A stretch of 64,000 nucleotides of DNA, from NCBI GenBank assembly GCA_027028245.1, contig JALVJO010000038.1, forward strand, positions 1-64,000. Direction: 5' to 3'. The DNA is from Deltaproteobacteria bacterium (lineage in GTDB: Bacteria; Desulfobacterota; Dissulfuribacteria; Dissulfuribacterales; QOAL01). The notes beneath the pieces are model-generated. The model saw nothing but the letters and a program-made list of their open reading frames with translations. It was not told the origin of the DNA and searched no databases. The position numbers were made by a program, and so were the translations under genes. This document shows, in pieces, positions 24,955 through 35,660 of the stretch; the stretch's first letter is position 1, and every line of letters starts with the position of its first letter.

Positions 24955-27858
24955 TCAGAACCCCTTGTAACCTATTTTGACTCCGTCTATAACGGCATTT
25001 CCGGCACTGTATGCCTTTTTGTCATCCAAGTCCGTGGAAGCAAAAACCGGGTCCCCCAATACGTCATGCGCTCCCTTGGAACAATCCAGATAATCCACCT
25101 GGTTATGCCAAAGCATGTTGAAATTGTTCTTAAGTACTGCGCTTCGCACCTGAAAATCCTCGGGCCCCAGATAATTGATGATCCCTCCGCCGCCGTTATT
25201 GGAAATGATGTTTTTTTCAATTACTACAGTGAAGTCCGCCGGTTGAGGATAGCCTATAACCAACCCGCCCGCCCGGAGTCTCTTGTTTTTTAAATTATTT
25301 GAGTCAATGGTATTGCCAGTAACAATTACCTTGCTCAGGTTAAAAGACGTGATATTGATCCCAATATGCTGGTTGCGGGCTATAAGGTTTCCATCAATGA
25401 CAATGTTTCGGAACTTGTATGACTTGATGGTTGACAGCGGCCCCACCACCACTCCATCGATATTGTTGTATATGCGGTTTGCAGCTATGGTAGGCGCAGA
25501 TACCTCTCTTATGCCCACGCCGATACGGTTATCGTGGATGTTGTTGGCCTCTATTAATGGAGCTGCCTTTCCCCTGCATCCAATACCTACAACAGCATTG
25601 TCATAAACCTCGTTTCTGAAAATCCTGGCCTGGCTGTCCTTTCCGTTACCAATTCCAACCATGTTCTCATATACCAGGTTCCCATGAATTTTGGTTCTGC
25701 CGGTCATGGAAACAGGGCCGTGAACGCCTATGCCGTGATGGTTGCCGGTTATCCTGTTGTTGAAAATCTCCGGGGAAGAATCCCATATATTAATACCATG
25801 GCCCAGGGGGCCAGTGCCTCCGCCTGTAATTACAAAGCCCTCTATTCTGCCTGCCCTGTCGCCCAAGTAAAAGATGTCTATGGTATTCCTGTTCCCTTCC
25901 GGCGACCCACCGTCTATAACAGGATAATCCTTTCCTATGAGGTTGATACTCTTATCTATTTTAATCAATTCATGATAATGACCCTTGCCGACCTCGATAT
26001 TATCTCCGGGCTGGGCTGCATCTATTGCTGACTGTATGCTGGGATAGTCCTCTGGCACCCGCCTGATACCATTGGAGCTGGTACTCCTGGTATTGATATA
26101 TATTACTGCAGGCCTGCTGTCTGACTTGCCGTCGTTAACTATAAGCTGGACAGCATATCCTCCATCTGCATCTATCTGCAGGGAACAGTTTTTCTGGTTC
26201 GCCTCCTGGAGCTGCGCATTACTGGCGGACGGCCTGAATTTCAACGTCCACTTATATGTAAGCTGGTCTCCGTCTGCGTCACTGCTTGGGCTTCCATAAA
26301 CCGTGATGGTATCTCCAACTGAAACAGGAGAAATCAGCTCACCTATTACTGCCTTGGGTGGATGATTGGAAGGAACAGTGATTTTGACGGTGTCAGGCTT
26401 GCTTGAAGCATTCCACCTGTCCGTTACCACGAGTGTCACAATATATATGCCGGGTTTTTTGACCCTCAAGGAGGCCCTGGGCCTGTCCTGGCCGGATAAT
26501 CTTGCAGAGCCTGGTGAAGGAGCCTTTTTCAGCGTCCACCTGTAAGTCAGGGAATCTCCATCCGGGTCAATACTGCCGGAACCGTCAAGCACAATCCTTT
26601 TGCCGGGAAAGATTTTCATGTCTTTACCGGCATCTGCCACTGGAGGGTGATTTGGTCCTCTCTTTTCTGGCAAGGTACCTGGACCCCCGTATGCACCAAT
26701 GTCGTTGACCTTGGTACCAAGGGAAGGGGGGAAATGGATGTCGTTATATTCCTCTTCCTTTGTCCCGCGATCAATGGCCGGGGAACCTGCTTTCAGGTGG
26801 AAATCATGTCCCTTTTCATCTGCAAAGAGCGGGTCGGCAATTATATTTTTGGTTACCTTGTAGCTTTTCTCATCTTCGTAGCCGCCGAACTGTGGCCTTA
26901 CGCACCAGAGGTATTCCGGGCTGCAGGCACCAACACCCCCGTTGGCAAACAACAGATTATGAGAATAGCCTCTGCCGAAACTGCTTATGCCTGCATCTGT
27001 ATTTCTGGCAAAAATGTTGTTTCTGATATCTGCCGTTACAGATGGATCTTCCATGAAAAAACCCGACTGGCCGTTTTCCACCACGGTGTTGTTGTATACC
27101 GAAAGGGGCACATGCCGTGCCCTGATACCCGATTTCTTGTTTCCGTAAATGATGTTGTTCCGGATAGAACCAGTTGCTTCCTGCGCATTGATACCAGAAC
27201 GGTGGTTTTGATAGATTTGGTTGTTTTTTATATCGAGTACAGATATGGGTTTCTTGGTGCTGCTTATACCTGAATACTTGTTTCCATAGATACGATTTTG
27301 CGATACCAGGACGTCCGATGCCTTCTCTGCAAATACCCCTGCCTGTGCATTGTTGTAGATCAAATTGCCTATGATCCTTGCCTTGCTGGAACTGCAGTAG
27401 ATTCCAGAGGGTTCATTGTCTCTAATCTTGTTTCCCTTGATGACAGGAGAGGTCTTTTCACAGTAAATACCAGAGCCCATGGATTCATCTCCCTTAACCA
27501 GAAGAGAACCATGAACTACAGTAAAGTCTTCCAGGACTGCCGCATCTGCTCCCATGACTGTAGGACCTTTCTCCCTTATTCCGTCTATAACCGTTTCAAA
27601 GCGATGGGCATCCTGCCTGGAAAAATCATTTTTCCATCCCCCCTGAACAGTTACACCGCTCTTGAGCCTGATATGCTCGAAATAGGTCCCCTGTGCCACA
27701 AGAACCGTATCTCCGGGAGATGAGGCATTAAGTGCTGCCTGAATAGTTCCATATTGAGCCGGAACTTTCAAAACCTTGGCATCAGCAGAAAAAATTGGAA
27801 AAGAAACAAGAAAACAAATGATTGCGGCCAGTATTAATAATGGAAATCTGTTTATCAC
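24955..27858 (-). CDS. Right-handed parallel beta-helix protein with two PKD/REJ-like domains
   Basis: Repeated GN.I..N..GI turns; NHPPVADAGKDMKIFPGKRIVLDGSGSIDPDGDSLTYRW; second beta-helix block. Confidence 0.85.
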   Translation of the reverse strand: MINRFPLLILAAIICFLVSFPIFSADAKVLKVPAQYGTIQAALNASSPGDTVLVAQGTYFEHIRLKSGVTVQGGWKNDFSRQDAHRFETVIDGIREKGPTVMGADAAVLEDFTVVHGSLLVKGDESMGSGIYCEKTSPVIKGNKIRDNEPSGIYCSSSKARIIGNLIYNNAQAGVFAEKASDVLVSQNRIYGNKYSGISSTKKPISVLDIKNNQIYQNHRSGINAQEATGSIRNNIIYGNKKSGIRARHVPLSVYNNTVVENGQSGFFMEDPSVTADIRNNIFARNTDAGISSFGRGYSHNLLFANGGVGACSPEYLWCVRPQFGGYEDEKSYKVTKNIIADPLFADEKGHDFHLKAGSPAIDRGTKEEEYNDIHFPPSLGTKVNDIGAYGGPGTLPEKRGPNHPPVADAGKDMKIFPGKRIVLDGSGSIDPDGDSLTYRWTLKKAPSPGSARLSGQDRPRASLRVKKPGIYIVTLVVTDRWNASSKPDTVKITVPSNHPPKAVIGELISPVSVGDTITVYGSPSSDADGDQLTYKWTLKFRPSASNAQLQEANQKNCSLQIDADGGYAVQLIVNDGKSDSRPAVIYINTRSTSSNGIRRVPEDYPSIQSAIDAAQPGDNIEVGKGHYHELIKIDKSINLIGKDYPVIDGGSPEGNRNTIDIFYLGDRAGRIEGFVITGGGTGPLGHGINIWDSSPEIFNNRITGNHHGIGVHGPVSMTGRTKIHGNLVYENMVGIGNGKDSQARIFRNEVYDNAVVGIGCRGKAAPLIEANNIHDNRIGVGIREVSAPTIAANRIYNNIDGVVVGPLSTIKSYKFRNIVIDGNLIARNQHIGINITSFNLSKVIVTGNTIDSNNLKNKRLRAGGLVIGYPQPADFTVVIEKNIISNNGGGGIINYLGPEDFQVRSAVLKNNFNMLWHNQVDYLDCSKGAHDVLGDPVFASTDLDDKKAYSAGNAVIDGVKIGYKGF

Positions 27859-29030
27859 CTTTTCTCCTTGTAATGAGGCAGACGGCTGTCAACAAGGGGC
27901 TGAGATCCGCCGTATGCACCCATGTCGTTAAAAGATCCATCATGGTCATAATAAAAGGGATCAGGGCTTCCCTTATCAATGCAGGGAGAACCGGGCAAAA
28001 GATGAAAATTACCCGCTTTGGGCCCTGCAAATAAAGGGTCCTTTGAAATATTGCCGTTGATTCCCCTGAAAATAGCCTTTTGCACATCACAAAAGGCTGG
28101 CCTTGCAGCCGGTCCTATCCCAGTGAGTGCCAGGCCGTCGGGTATGTTGTGCCAAAGAATGAGGTTTGTTATACGGACAGAACCCCTTTCCACAAAGACT
28201 GCCCCACCGAAGGATGCCTTGTTTTCAACGTGCGTGTTATTTTCAATCATTGAAGCAGCTCGGTCGCATGATATGCTGCCTCCGAATACCGCCCTGTTCT
28301 TCCAAAAGATGTTGTTTGAAATCTTTGAAAAATCCCTGTTGCATGCTATGGCCCCGCCGGAACTGCCTGCTGAATTTTCCAAGAACCTGTTGCGTGCAAT
28401 CAATCCCCGGGCATGGTCAGCAAAAATGGCTCCACCAGCAACATGTGCCCTGTTTCCCTTGAAGAGATTTTCCAAAATCGCCGGTTCCGATTTTACATCG
28501 CAGTAGATCCCGCCCCCCAAGACCGCTTGATTGTCAATAAGAATGTTGTGCTTGATAACCGGCCTGGAACCTACCCCGCAATAGATGCCTCCCCCTGTTG
28601 TAGAAGATTCCAGGCTGCCCTGCCTGACAATGGTAAAGCCCTCCACTACAGCTGAACTTCCCTCTCTTATAGTGATAACCGGAATGTTGCCGCGACCAGA
28701 AATGGTAGTAAAAAGCGGGCCGTTGGTACTTTTTAAGATTACATCTGAATTTTCAGGGATGATAATTCCGGTAAAAAATAGAGTGTATCTTCCCGGTGAC
28801 ACCAGGATGGTATCCCCGTTGCCTGCCTTGTTCAACGCATCCTGAATGGACGGATAACTGCCCGGAACCCTGAGAACCGCTGCTGACGCCTCCTTTATCA
28901 GGGGCCTTGCCGCGACCAACAAAGCAAGAAGAGCGGATAGGAGAAAGGCAGTACCTTTTAAAGGCAAGGTGCACTCCCGAAATGCAATCAGCGGGCAGCT
29001 CTTTTCTGCAGCGGAAGACGAACCAATCAT
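27855..29030 (-). CDS. Right-handed parallel beta-helix protein
   Basis: YPSIQDALNKAGNGDTILVSPG start and Asn-ladder repeats. Confidence 0.85.
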   Translation of the reverse strand: MIGSSSAAEKSCPLIAFRECTLPLKGTAFLLSALLALLVAARPLIKEASAAVLRVPGSYPSIQDALNKAGNGDTILVSPGRYTLFFTGIIIPENSDVILKSTNGPLFTTISGRGNIPVITIREGSSAVVEGFTIVRQGSLESSTTGGGIYCGVGSRPVIKHNILIDNQAVLGGGIYCDVKSEPAILENLFKGNRAHVAGGAIFADHARGLIARNRFLENSAGSSGGAIACNRDFSKISNNIFWKNRAVFGGSISCDRAASMIENNTHVENKASFGGAVFVERGSVRITNLILWHNIPDGLALTGIGPAARPAFCDVQKAIFRGINGNISKDPLFAGPKAGNFHLLPGSPCIDKGSPDPFYYDHDGSFNDMGAYGGSQPLVDSRLPHYKEKR

Positions 29031-30346
29031 CTTTTTTCCCAGCCGATAAAATCGATTCCAGTCGTGACATTTTTGAAGATATGATTCCTCCTTACATATA
29101 CATGAGCTACATCAAGAAGCCTTATTCCAGAGGTAAAATTTCCATATATTTCGTTATCTTCGATGGCAGCCGTTCCTACATCCCATAAACTTATACCGGC
29201 CTTCCTGTTCTGAAAGACCGCGTTGAATCTGGCAATAACCTCAGATGTTTTGATGCACCTTATGCCCGCCTGCCTGTTGTTGAATATTTGATTGAATTCA
29301 ATGAATACTCTTGTATTTTTCCCAGGGGACCCGGTGCCGCGTATGTTTATCCCCGCCATCATATTTCCATAAATACGATTTTGGGTGATTTTAAGCGGCT
29401 TTTTGTGGTTGTCCAGATTCAGTGCACCTATGCCTACTTCGTTTTGGTAGCAGATGTTGTCGTGAATAACCGGTCTGGCCTTCTCTCTGATGCCGATTCC
29501 AGGCGCAAAAATATTCTTCTGATCAGAGGGCGGAAACCTGTTTTGGAAGATCTCATTATGGGCTATCAGGGCTGCTGAATTACTGCCGTTGGCTATTCCA
29601 GGTCCGCTGTTGCCGTAAATAATATTGTTGAGGATTTCTGGTTTGGCTTTTGTATGCAGTTCAGCACCCATTCCTATGCCCAGGCCGCTGGCAAGAATCC
29701 CGCCCCAGCTCTTATTGCCTCGAAAGATATTGTTTACGACACTGGGAGAACATCCCCTTATCTCCATAAGAAACAGCCGCACGCCGGACCTGTATTTCGG
29801 CATATTCTGAAATGTGAACCCGTCAACCTTCATTGGCTCTGTGGTCTCCGAGGGAAAACTTATGAGATACCCCGGCTCCTCTATCTGACTGCCGTCGATG
29901 ATCGTTCTGAGTGTCCTTCTTAATACCTTTTTAAGACCTGGTCCGTCTACCAGTTCGTCTCCCCCGTCACCCTTGAAACTGACAAGGCTAACTCCTGCCT
30001 TCATCTTGATGCGCTCCCGATAGACCCCGGGCATGACAACCACGGTATCACCGGGTTCAGCCATTTCCAGTGCCTCGGAAATATCCTGATAATCATCAGG
30101 CACAAAAAGATCAGCTGATTCGGCAATGGTACTGAATAAAAGAATAAGTAAAATCAGACCTGGGGAAAAAGCGCAAAGGATCATTTTATAAAATCGATTT
30201 CCCGATTCTATAAAGGACATGGATGAGATAGTTTTATCTGAGCCAGCGGCAACGTCATTCATTATTCCGGGAATATAGCACAATAATCCCTTACAGGGCA
30301 CCCTGACTGCGGAATAAGTTTGTATTTTCATGCACAGGTGTGGCAA
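29027..30346 (-). CDS. Right-handed parallel beta-helix protein
   Basis: YQDISEALEMAEPGDTVVVMPGVYRERI plus NNI.YGN repeats; ATGA overlap with the next gene. Confidence 0.85.
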   Translation of the reverse strand: MPHLCMKIQTYSAVRVPCKGLLCYIPGIMNDVAAGSDKTISSMSFIESGNRFYKMILCAFSPGLILLILLFSTIAESADLFVPDDYQDISEALEMAEPGDTVVVMPGVYRERIKMKAGVSLVSFKGDGGDELVDGPGLKKVLRRTLRTIIDGSQIEEPGYLISFPSETTEPMKVDGFTFQNMPKYRSGVRLFLMEIRGCSPSVVNNIFRGNKSWGGILASGLGIGMGAELHTKAKPEILNNIIYGNSGPGIANGSNSAALIAHNEIFQNRFPPSDQKNIFAPGIGIREKARPVIHDNICYQNEVGIGALNLDNHKKPLKITQNRIYGNMMAGINIRGTGSPGKNTRVFIEFNQIFNNRQAGIRCIKTSEVIARFNAVFQNRKAGISLWDVGTAAIEDNEIYGNFTSGIRLLDVAHVYVRRNHIFKNVTTGIDFIGWEKR

Positions 30347-30382
30347 AATCCCTTATTATGACCGTGTGGGATAAAAGCCAGT

Positions 30383-31354
30383 TCAAGAACCATCAAGATG
30401 TTTCCGAAAATATTCTATCGTCTTTTTAAGCCCTGACTCCAGTGAAGTAGTCGGCCTCCAGTCCAAATATTTTCGAGCAAGGCTTATATCAGGCCTGCGT
30501 CTCTGGGGGTCATCAGATGGAAGAGGCACAAACTTCAGTTCCGAATCAGAACCAGTGATCTCAATAAGTTTACGAGCCAGATCGATTATGGCCATTTCTT
30601 GCGGATTTCCCACGTTCATTGGACCAATAAGGTCATCCCCAGAGGCCATAAAGCGGATCATAACCTCGACAATGTCGTCTACATAGCAAAAGGACCTGGT
30701 CTGGGTCCCGTCTCCGTATATTGTGATTGGTTCATTCAGTATGGCCTGCACAATAAAATTGGAAACCACCCTGCCGTCATCAGGATGCATACGGGGGCCG
30801 TAAGTGTTGAATATCCTTGCAACCTTGATCTTGGTGCCATGCTGCCTGTGATAGTCAAAAAAGAGTGTCTCGGCGCATCGTTTTCCCTCGTCATAACAGG
30901 AGCGTTTGCCAATGGGATTGACATTTCCCCAGTAACTTTCCGGCTGCGGATGAACCTCAGGGTCCCCATAAACTTCAGACGTGGAAGCCTGAAATATCTT
31001 TGCTCCTGTTCGTTTTGCCAGGCCCAGCATGTTGATAGCGCCATGAACAGAGGTTTTGGTGGTCTGTACAGGATCGAACTGGTAATGAACCGGAGAAGCA
31101 GGACAGGCCAGATTGTAGATTTCATCTACCTCAACGTAGAGCGGAAAGGTGATATCATGCCGCATTACCTCAAAAAACGGGTTGCCAAGCAGATGCACTA
31201 TATTTTCCCTGGTGCCAGTATAAAAATTATCTACGCAAAGGACTTCATTTCCTTCCTCCAGGAGCCTTTGACAAAGATGAGAGCCTATAAAGCCGGCTCC
31301 CCCTGTAACCATTATTCGTTTTCGCCCCCTGATCTTCTTTCTCCTTATGTCCAT
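30383..31354 (-). CDS. UDP-glucuronate decarboxylase (UXS)-like NAD-dependent epimerase
   Basis: [50 protein letters not shown]. Confidence 0.92.
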   Translation of the reverse strand: MDIRRKKIRGRKRIMVTGGAGFIGSHLCQRLLEEGNEVLCVDNFYTGTRENIVHLLGNPFFEVMRHDITFPLYVEVDEIYNLACPASPVHYQFDPVQTTKTSVHGAINMLGLAKRTGAKIFQASTSEVYGDPEVHPQPESYWGNVNPIGKRSCYDEGKRCAETLFFDYHRQHGTKIKVARIFNTYGPRMHPDDGRVVSNFIVQAILNEPITIYGDGTQTRSFCYVDDIVEVMIRFMASGDDLIGPMNVGNPQEMAIIDLARKLIEITGSDSELKFVPLPSDDPQRRRPDISLARKYLDWRPTTSLESGLKKTIEYFRKHLDGS

Positions 31355-31376
31355 CTCTTATCACCACTTCATGATT

Positions 31377-32069
31377 TCAATCAGTTGCAGAACATTTGTG
31401 TTTCCAGTCTATTCGGGTCTTTTTTACTACAGCAGGCACCCCTGCTGCCAACGAGTAGGCCGGGATATCCCTGTTGACAACAGAACCAGCTGCAATTATG
31501 GAATTCTTTCCTATGGTCACGCCTTTCAAAATTGTGCTGTTCAGCCCAATCCAGACATTGTCTCCTATCCTTACAGGGGCGGTATCGACTATGCTTCCTG
31601 CAGAATGACCATCAGTATCCCAAATGGTAACCCCCTCAGAGATTGCCACGTTTTCGCCTATCTCTATTTTGTTGAGGCAGGTCAGTGAAAAATTGTTGTT
31701 GATGTATCCGCTTCCCAGGACCAGGCTTGCATTCTTATTTATCCAAATAGAGTGACCAGAATAGATCTTGAAGACCCCGTTTACCTTGAGCTGACCCCCC
31801 TGTCTTAAAACCATGTGCGAAGGCATATATCTGCCCAAATGCCACTGAATACCAAGCAGCAAGCGGCCGTTACCGGAAAGAGTGCCCCCCTTTCCTACCC
31901 TAATCCTGACATTTCTGAAGGGAATCACCTTGAAAGACTTGAATTTCAACAAGCAGTAGCATAAGGCGGCGATATTGATCTTCAAAAGATAACCGGCTTT
32001 TGAATGCATCAGCATCGGCAAATCAGGTGCCATTGTCATCTTCGCCAGCAGCAATAAACATACGGCCAC
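31377..32069 (-). CDS. Left-handed beta-helix acyltransferase (hexapeptide)
   Basis: RIGDNVWIGLNSTILKGVTIGKNSIIAAGSVVNRDIPAYSLAAGVPA. Confidence 0.9.
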   Translation of the reverse strand: MAVCLLLLAKMTMAPDLPMLMHSKAGYLLKINIAALCYCLLKFKSFKVIPFRNVRIRVGKGGTLSGNGRLLLGIQWHLGRYMPSHMVLRQGGQLKVNGVFKIYSGHSIWINKNASLVLGSGYINNNFSLTCLNKIEIGENVAISEGVTIWDTDGHSAGSIVDTAPVRIGDNVWIGLNSTILKGVTIGKNSIIAAGSVVNRDIPAYSLAAGVPAVVKKTRIDWKHKCSATD

Positions 32070-33285
32070 GAATTATAGCAGAATACATATAGCCTATATA
32101 CATGGTCAAGAGCATATCGTAAGGGAGGCGGAATCTGATTCTGGGAAGAAAGACTGCATGGAAAAAGGCACTTCCTATGTAAAGAGACGACAAGAGCCAG
32201 TCAAATCTTGAAAATGGAAAGCGCTTAACTGATAGGATTCTGGCTATTAGACTAAACAGCAGGGGGTAATAGGTAATAAACATTACAACGGCGCGCCATG
32301 TATTGAATTCTCCGGAAACACATAAGTTGTTTCTGAAATTAAAATAGTCTGTCAACTTTAAAAAATAAAGCCTTAAGGCATGCCAGGGCTGACTGGTCCA
32401 AAATTCAATAGTTCTGCGCACATAATAGCTGTTCTGCTCCTCCTCAGGCAGCTTGGAAGCCTCTTTATAAAAATCTTCGTTAACATATTCGTACCAGGCT
32501 GACAAAGAAGTATGAGGATTGTTGCCGATATAGAGAATATCTCCTCCATGGGTAGTCAGGGGGATGAACCTGTGAAATACTGTATAGTTTCTGTATGCCC
32601 AAGCTGACAGGCAGCAAATGGAGACGAAAACGGCTAACGACAGTCTCTTCAGGATCTGCCTTTTTTTGTTGGAAGTCACAACAAGCCAGACACATATAAC
32701 AGGAGGAACAAAGATCCCTGTCCCGTGGACCAGTACTATTACTGCTGACAATATGCCTAAAAGGAAGGCATAGATTGCTCTGAACGGCTGCTGGACAGCC
32801 ACCCTTACAACAATCAGGAGTATGAGAGCAAATAACGTTTGAGGATAGAGGGTGCCTGCTGTATAAAAGATGACACAATATCCCAGCATCAATATTGCAG
32901 CGAGTCCAATGCCTTTCCCCGCCTTTTCATATTGCAGAATTGAACGCATGGTAAACAGGCAGAAACCCAGAAATACAAAGTTCATATATCGGAGCCATAC
33001 AACCGATGCCCCCATTTTGATAAAAAGGGCAAGGAGAAAAGGATAAACAGGCGGCAGAAAGGCTGTGGGTTTAAGTCCATCAAATGAAAAGCCATTGCCG
33101 GCCGCGATATTCTTGGCTATGGCCAGGTAAAGCCTTTCATCTCGAAATTTCAGCTGGGCTCCCAGATAATAAGAATAAATAAAGCCCCCGATAATAAAAA
33201 CTGCCAGGGAAAAGAGATAAAGCCGGGCAGAATACCTTTCCTGGAATATGGTGTTGAATGTTTCACGCTTCGTAAATGACATCAC
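32023..33285 (-). CDS. GT39-like membrane glycosyltransferase
   Basis: Multi-TM, DERLYLAIAKNIAAGNGFSFDG motif. Confidence 0.75.
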   Translation of the reverse strand: MMSFTKRETFNTIFQERYSARLYLFSLAVFIIGGFIYSYYLGAQLKFRDERLYLAIAKNIAAGNGFSFDGLKPTAFLPPVYPFLLALFIKMGASVVWLRYMNFVFLGFCLFTMRSILQYEKAGKGIGLAAILMLGYCVIFYTAGTLYPQTLFALILLIVVRVAVQQPFRAIYAFLLGILSAVIVLVHGTGIFVPPVICVWLVVTSNKKRQILKRLSLAVFVSICCLSAWAYRNYTVFHRFIPLTTHGGDILYIGNNPHTSLSAWYEYVNEDFYKEASKLPEEEQNSYYVRRTIEFWTSQPWHALRLYFLKLTDYFNFRNNLCVSGEFNTWRAVVMFITYYPLLFSLIARILSVKRFPFSRFDWLLSSLYIGSAFFHAVFLPRIRFRLPYDMLLTMYIGYMYSAIIRGRMFIAAGEDDNGT

Positions 33286-33333
33286 AAATCCCAGGTCTTC
33301 AGCTCACGATTCAGGGAGGAACAAGAGTTTTTT

Positions 33334-33599
33334 AACCGAGATTAGGCAGGTCGGAAGTTTGTCGAAGATAAAAGGCGAAAGGGCAAGGCGTAGTTTTGTA
33401 CTTCAAATGCCCGATTCCGCGACATCGCCAGACAGATTCGGTAAAATTGCGTGCCCCTTGCGGCTTCAAATGCCGAACAATTTTATGCTGGAACTCCTCG
33501 CCATTTGGATGGATAGTTTCGGGCATTGTTTTTAAGTTAACCTCTTGAATTTATAAAATAAATTATTTTGTTCGGCGTTTGAAGTTCATAATCTGGGCT
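33334..33599 (+). repeat. Interspersed repeat copy B (divergent)
   Basis: AACCGAGATTAGGCAGGTCGGAAGTTTG...TTGTTCGGCGTTTGAAGTTCATAATCTGGGCT. Confidence 0.75.
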
Positions 33600-33726
33600 T
33601 AGGGAACAAACAAAAAGCCCGGATTGATCCTGCAGCCTGACATGGTGCAGATCTGCTCAGGAGTCCAAACCACACATGAAGTTCGGCCGTGAGCCGGGCA
33701 TTCATGCAAAGAATATTGTTAGTCAA

Positions 33727-35475
33727 TCAGTTCATGCTGGAATGAATATCAAAGCCGTACATGTTTTTCCAGTTGTAGAAATCAACCCATTGACTGCATG
33801 ACCAATTATCACTCCAGCAAAAGACGTTATCAGGATCTGCCGCCCTGTAGGCATTATAATCGAGAGTACTGGGGAGCTCGGAAAACTGTGGATTTTTGGT
33901 TTTAAGGATCAATTTCTGCCCAGGGCCTGCTTCAATGGAATTATGAATAATGGTACATGAGGCATTTGCCCTTACAGGGAAAAGTACTATTTGGGCCGAA
34001 TCCCATACTGGAGCCCCGTTGTTTATTATGGTATTGAACTGAATCGTATGACCAGGTCCAGTCACAACTATGCCGCCGTTTGAATTGCCTTCAATGGTAT
34101 TCTTTTCCATCAATGTAGAACCAGTGCCGGTATCAAGCATGATTCCAGCGCTTCTGAGCTGGTTGGATCCGCACGCCCTTATTGTATTGTCCCTTATGAT
34201 ATTCCCCTGACCTACAAACAAAGCGTATATTCCAGCACCGTCATATGCGTATGTGTTTGCATTTTCAATCGTGTTGCCGATTATCTTGTTGTTCTGGACC
34301 AAGATATTCTGTTTGGGAAAATCTGTCCAAAGCCCTATTCCAGCTGAAGCAGTATCATGAACATAGTTACCCCTAATGGTATTGTTCCAGGACCTGGCCC
34401 ATGAATCAGGACCAGGCGGGCCAAATGAATAAATTACCACGCCACTTCCAAGGATTGACTCCACGGTGCTGTCGATGAGGCTGCAGTCATTGGCATTGAA
34501 AAACAATACCCCGGACTTGTGCCCTTCCGATCCTATGCCGGATACGTGAACGTTTTGCAACACAACGTTATTGCATCTGCATACCATGATGCCCATCTCG
34601 TTGAATCCGCTTACGGCAATGTTGCGAATATTGACAAAGGATGCATTGAAGATACGAAGGCCATAGCCCAAACGGCTGAGTTTTACATGGGCAGCGGCAG
34701 GAGGAACATCAGAATAGAGATAAACCGCCTTTTCATCTGGATTCCAGTACCAATCACCCGGCTTAACAAGAGAGCTCATGTCTTTTACTGTTTGGGCTTT
34801 GCCCAGGGTATAGGGCCATTGTCTTTCCCTGCCATTTTCAATTTGTCTCACATAGACCTGTTTTTCCGGATCTATCTTGAAAAAGCTGATTCCGGAAACA
34901 AGACTGCCGTTTTTGGAGGTCATCCAGAAATTTCGATAGATTCCATCCAGCTGCAGCAGCACTGCACCCGGGGCCAGGGAAGCAGGAACACTGTTGAATC
35001 TCAATGTGGTAACTGGAGGAACTACCCTTCCCTTGTAAAAAAGCAAACCAGGTTCATTCAGCCAGTGCACCTGGCCCGTTGTATAAAGATTCCCAGCTAT
35101 TTTTATCCAGTTGACATTAAAGGGAGAGCTTAGTGTACCGTCTATCCTGGGGGGGGCATTCTCAGCATCGCCGAAGTCTGCCACAACAATAGGCTGCTCC
35201 TTGGTGCCAGAACTCATCAGGCTGAGCTGCTCGTGCCAGATCTGTCCGCGTCTTAAAAGAATCTGGTCTCCAGGCAGGAATCTGAATGTGCTGACTCTTC
35301 TAAGACTCTTCCATGGACTTTCCGGGGAAGTGCCCGGGAAGCTATCATTGCCCCTGACAGCATCAACAAAGTAAGTCTGGGCAGTCACTGGTTCTGGCAG
35401 AAGAACTAGACATACTGCAAACCACACCAACAATGTGCTGAAAAAAATCTCAAATCTTTTCTTGGATAAATTCAT
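33727..35475 (-). CDS. Secreted right-handed parallel beta-helix protein
   Basis: Signal peptide; TYFVDAVRGNDSFPGTSPESPWKSLRRVS start; Asn-ladder repeats. Confidence 0.85.
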   Translation of the reverse strand: MNLSKKRFEIFFSTLLVWFAVCLVLLPEPVTAQTYFVDAVRGNDSFPGTSPESPWKSLRRVSTFRFLPGDQILLRRGQIWHEQLSLMSSGTKEQPIVVADFGDAENAPPRIDGTLSSPFNVNWIKIAGNLYTTGQVHWLNEPGLLFYKGRVVPPVTTLRFNSVPASLAPGAVLLQLDGIYRNFWMTSKNGSLVSGISFFKIDPEKQVYVRQIENGRERQWPYTLGKAQTVKDMSSLVKPGDWYWNPDEKAVYLYSDVPPAAAHVKLSRLGYGLRIFNASFVNIRNIAVSGFNEMGIMVCRCNNVVLQNVHVSGIGSEGHKSGVLFFNANDCSLIDSTVESILGSGVVIYSFGPPGPDSWARSWNNTIRGNYVHDTASAGIGLWTDFPKQNILVQNNKIIGNTIENANTYAYDGAGIYALFVGQGNIIRDNTIRACGSNQLRSAGIMLDTGTGSTLMEKNTIEGNSNGGIVVTGPGHTIQFNTIINNGAPVWDSAQIVLFPVRANASCTIIHNSIEAGPGQKLILKTKNPQFSELPSTLDYNAYRAADPDNVFCWSDNWSCSQWVDFYNWKNMYGFDIHSSMN

Positions 35476-35660
35476 GGAAGCCCCCTTGACACCAGGCAGT
35501 AAACTTATCTATAGAGATCCATGTCCTGCAATGTTTGCCGATAATCCCTTTGACATTTTTATCGGCATACATGTTTATTTTATTGAGTTGATTGTTAACT
35601 ATAACATACCTAAAAAATTATGCATAGCTTAAGAGCTGGCAATGAGGACAGGCATAGACT

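Noticed and set aside
30599-31477. 292-aa plus-strand ORF
   Set aside because: Antisense to the clear UXS-like epimerase.
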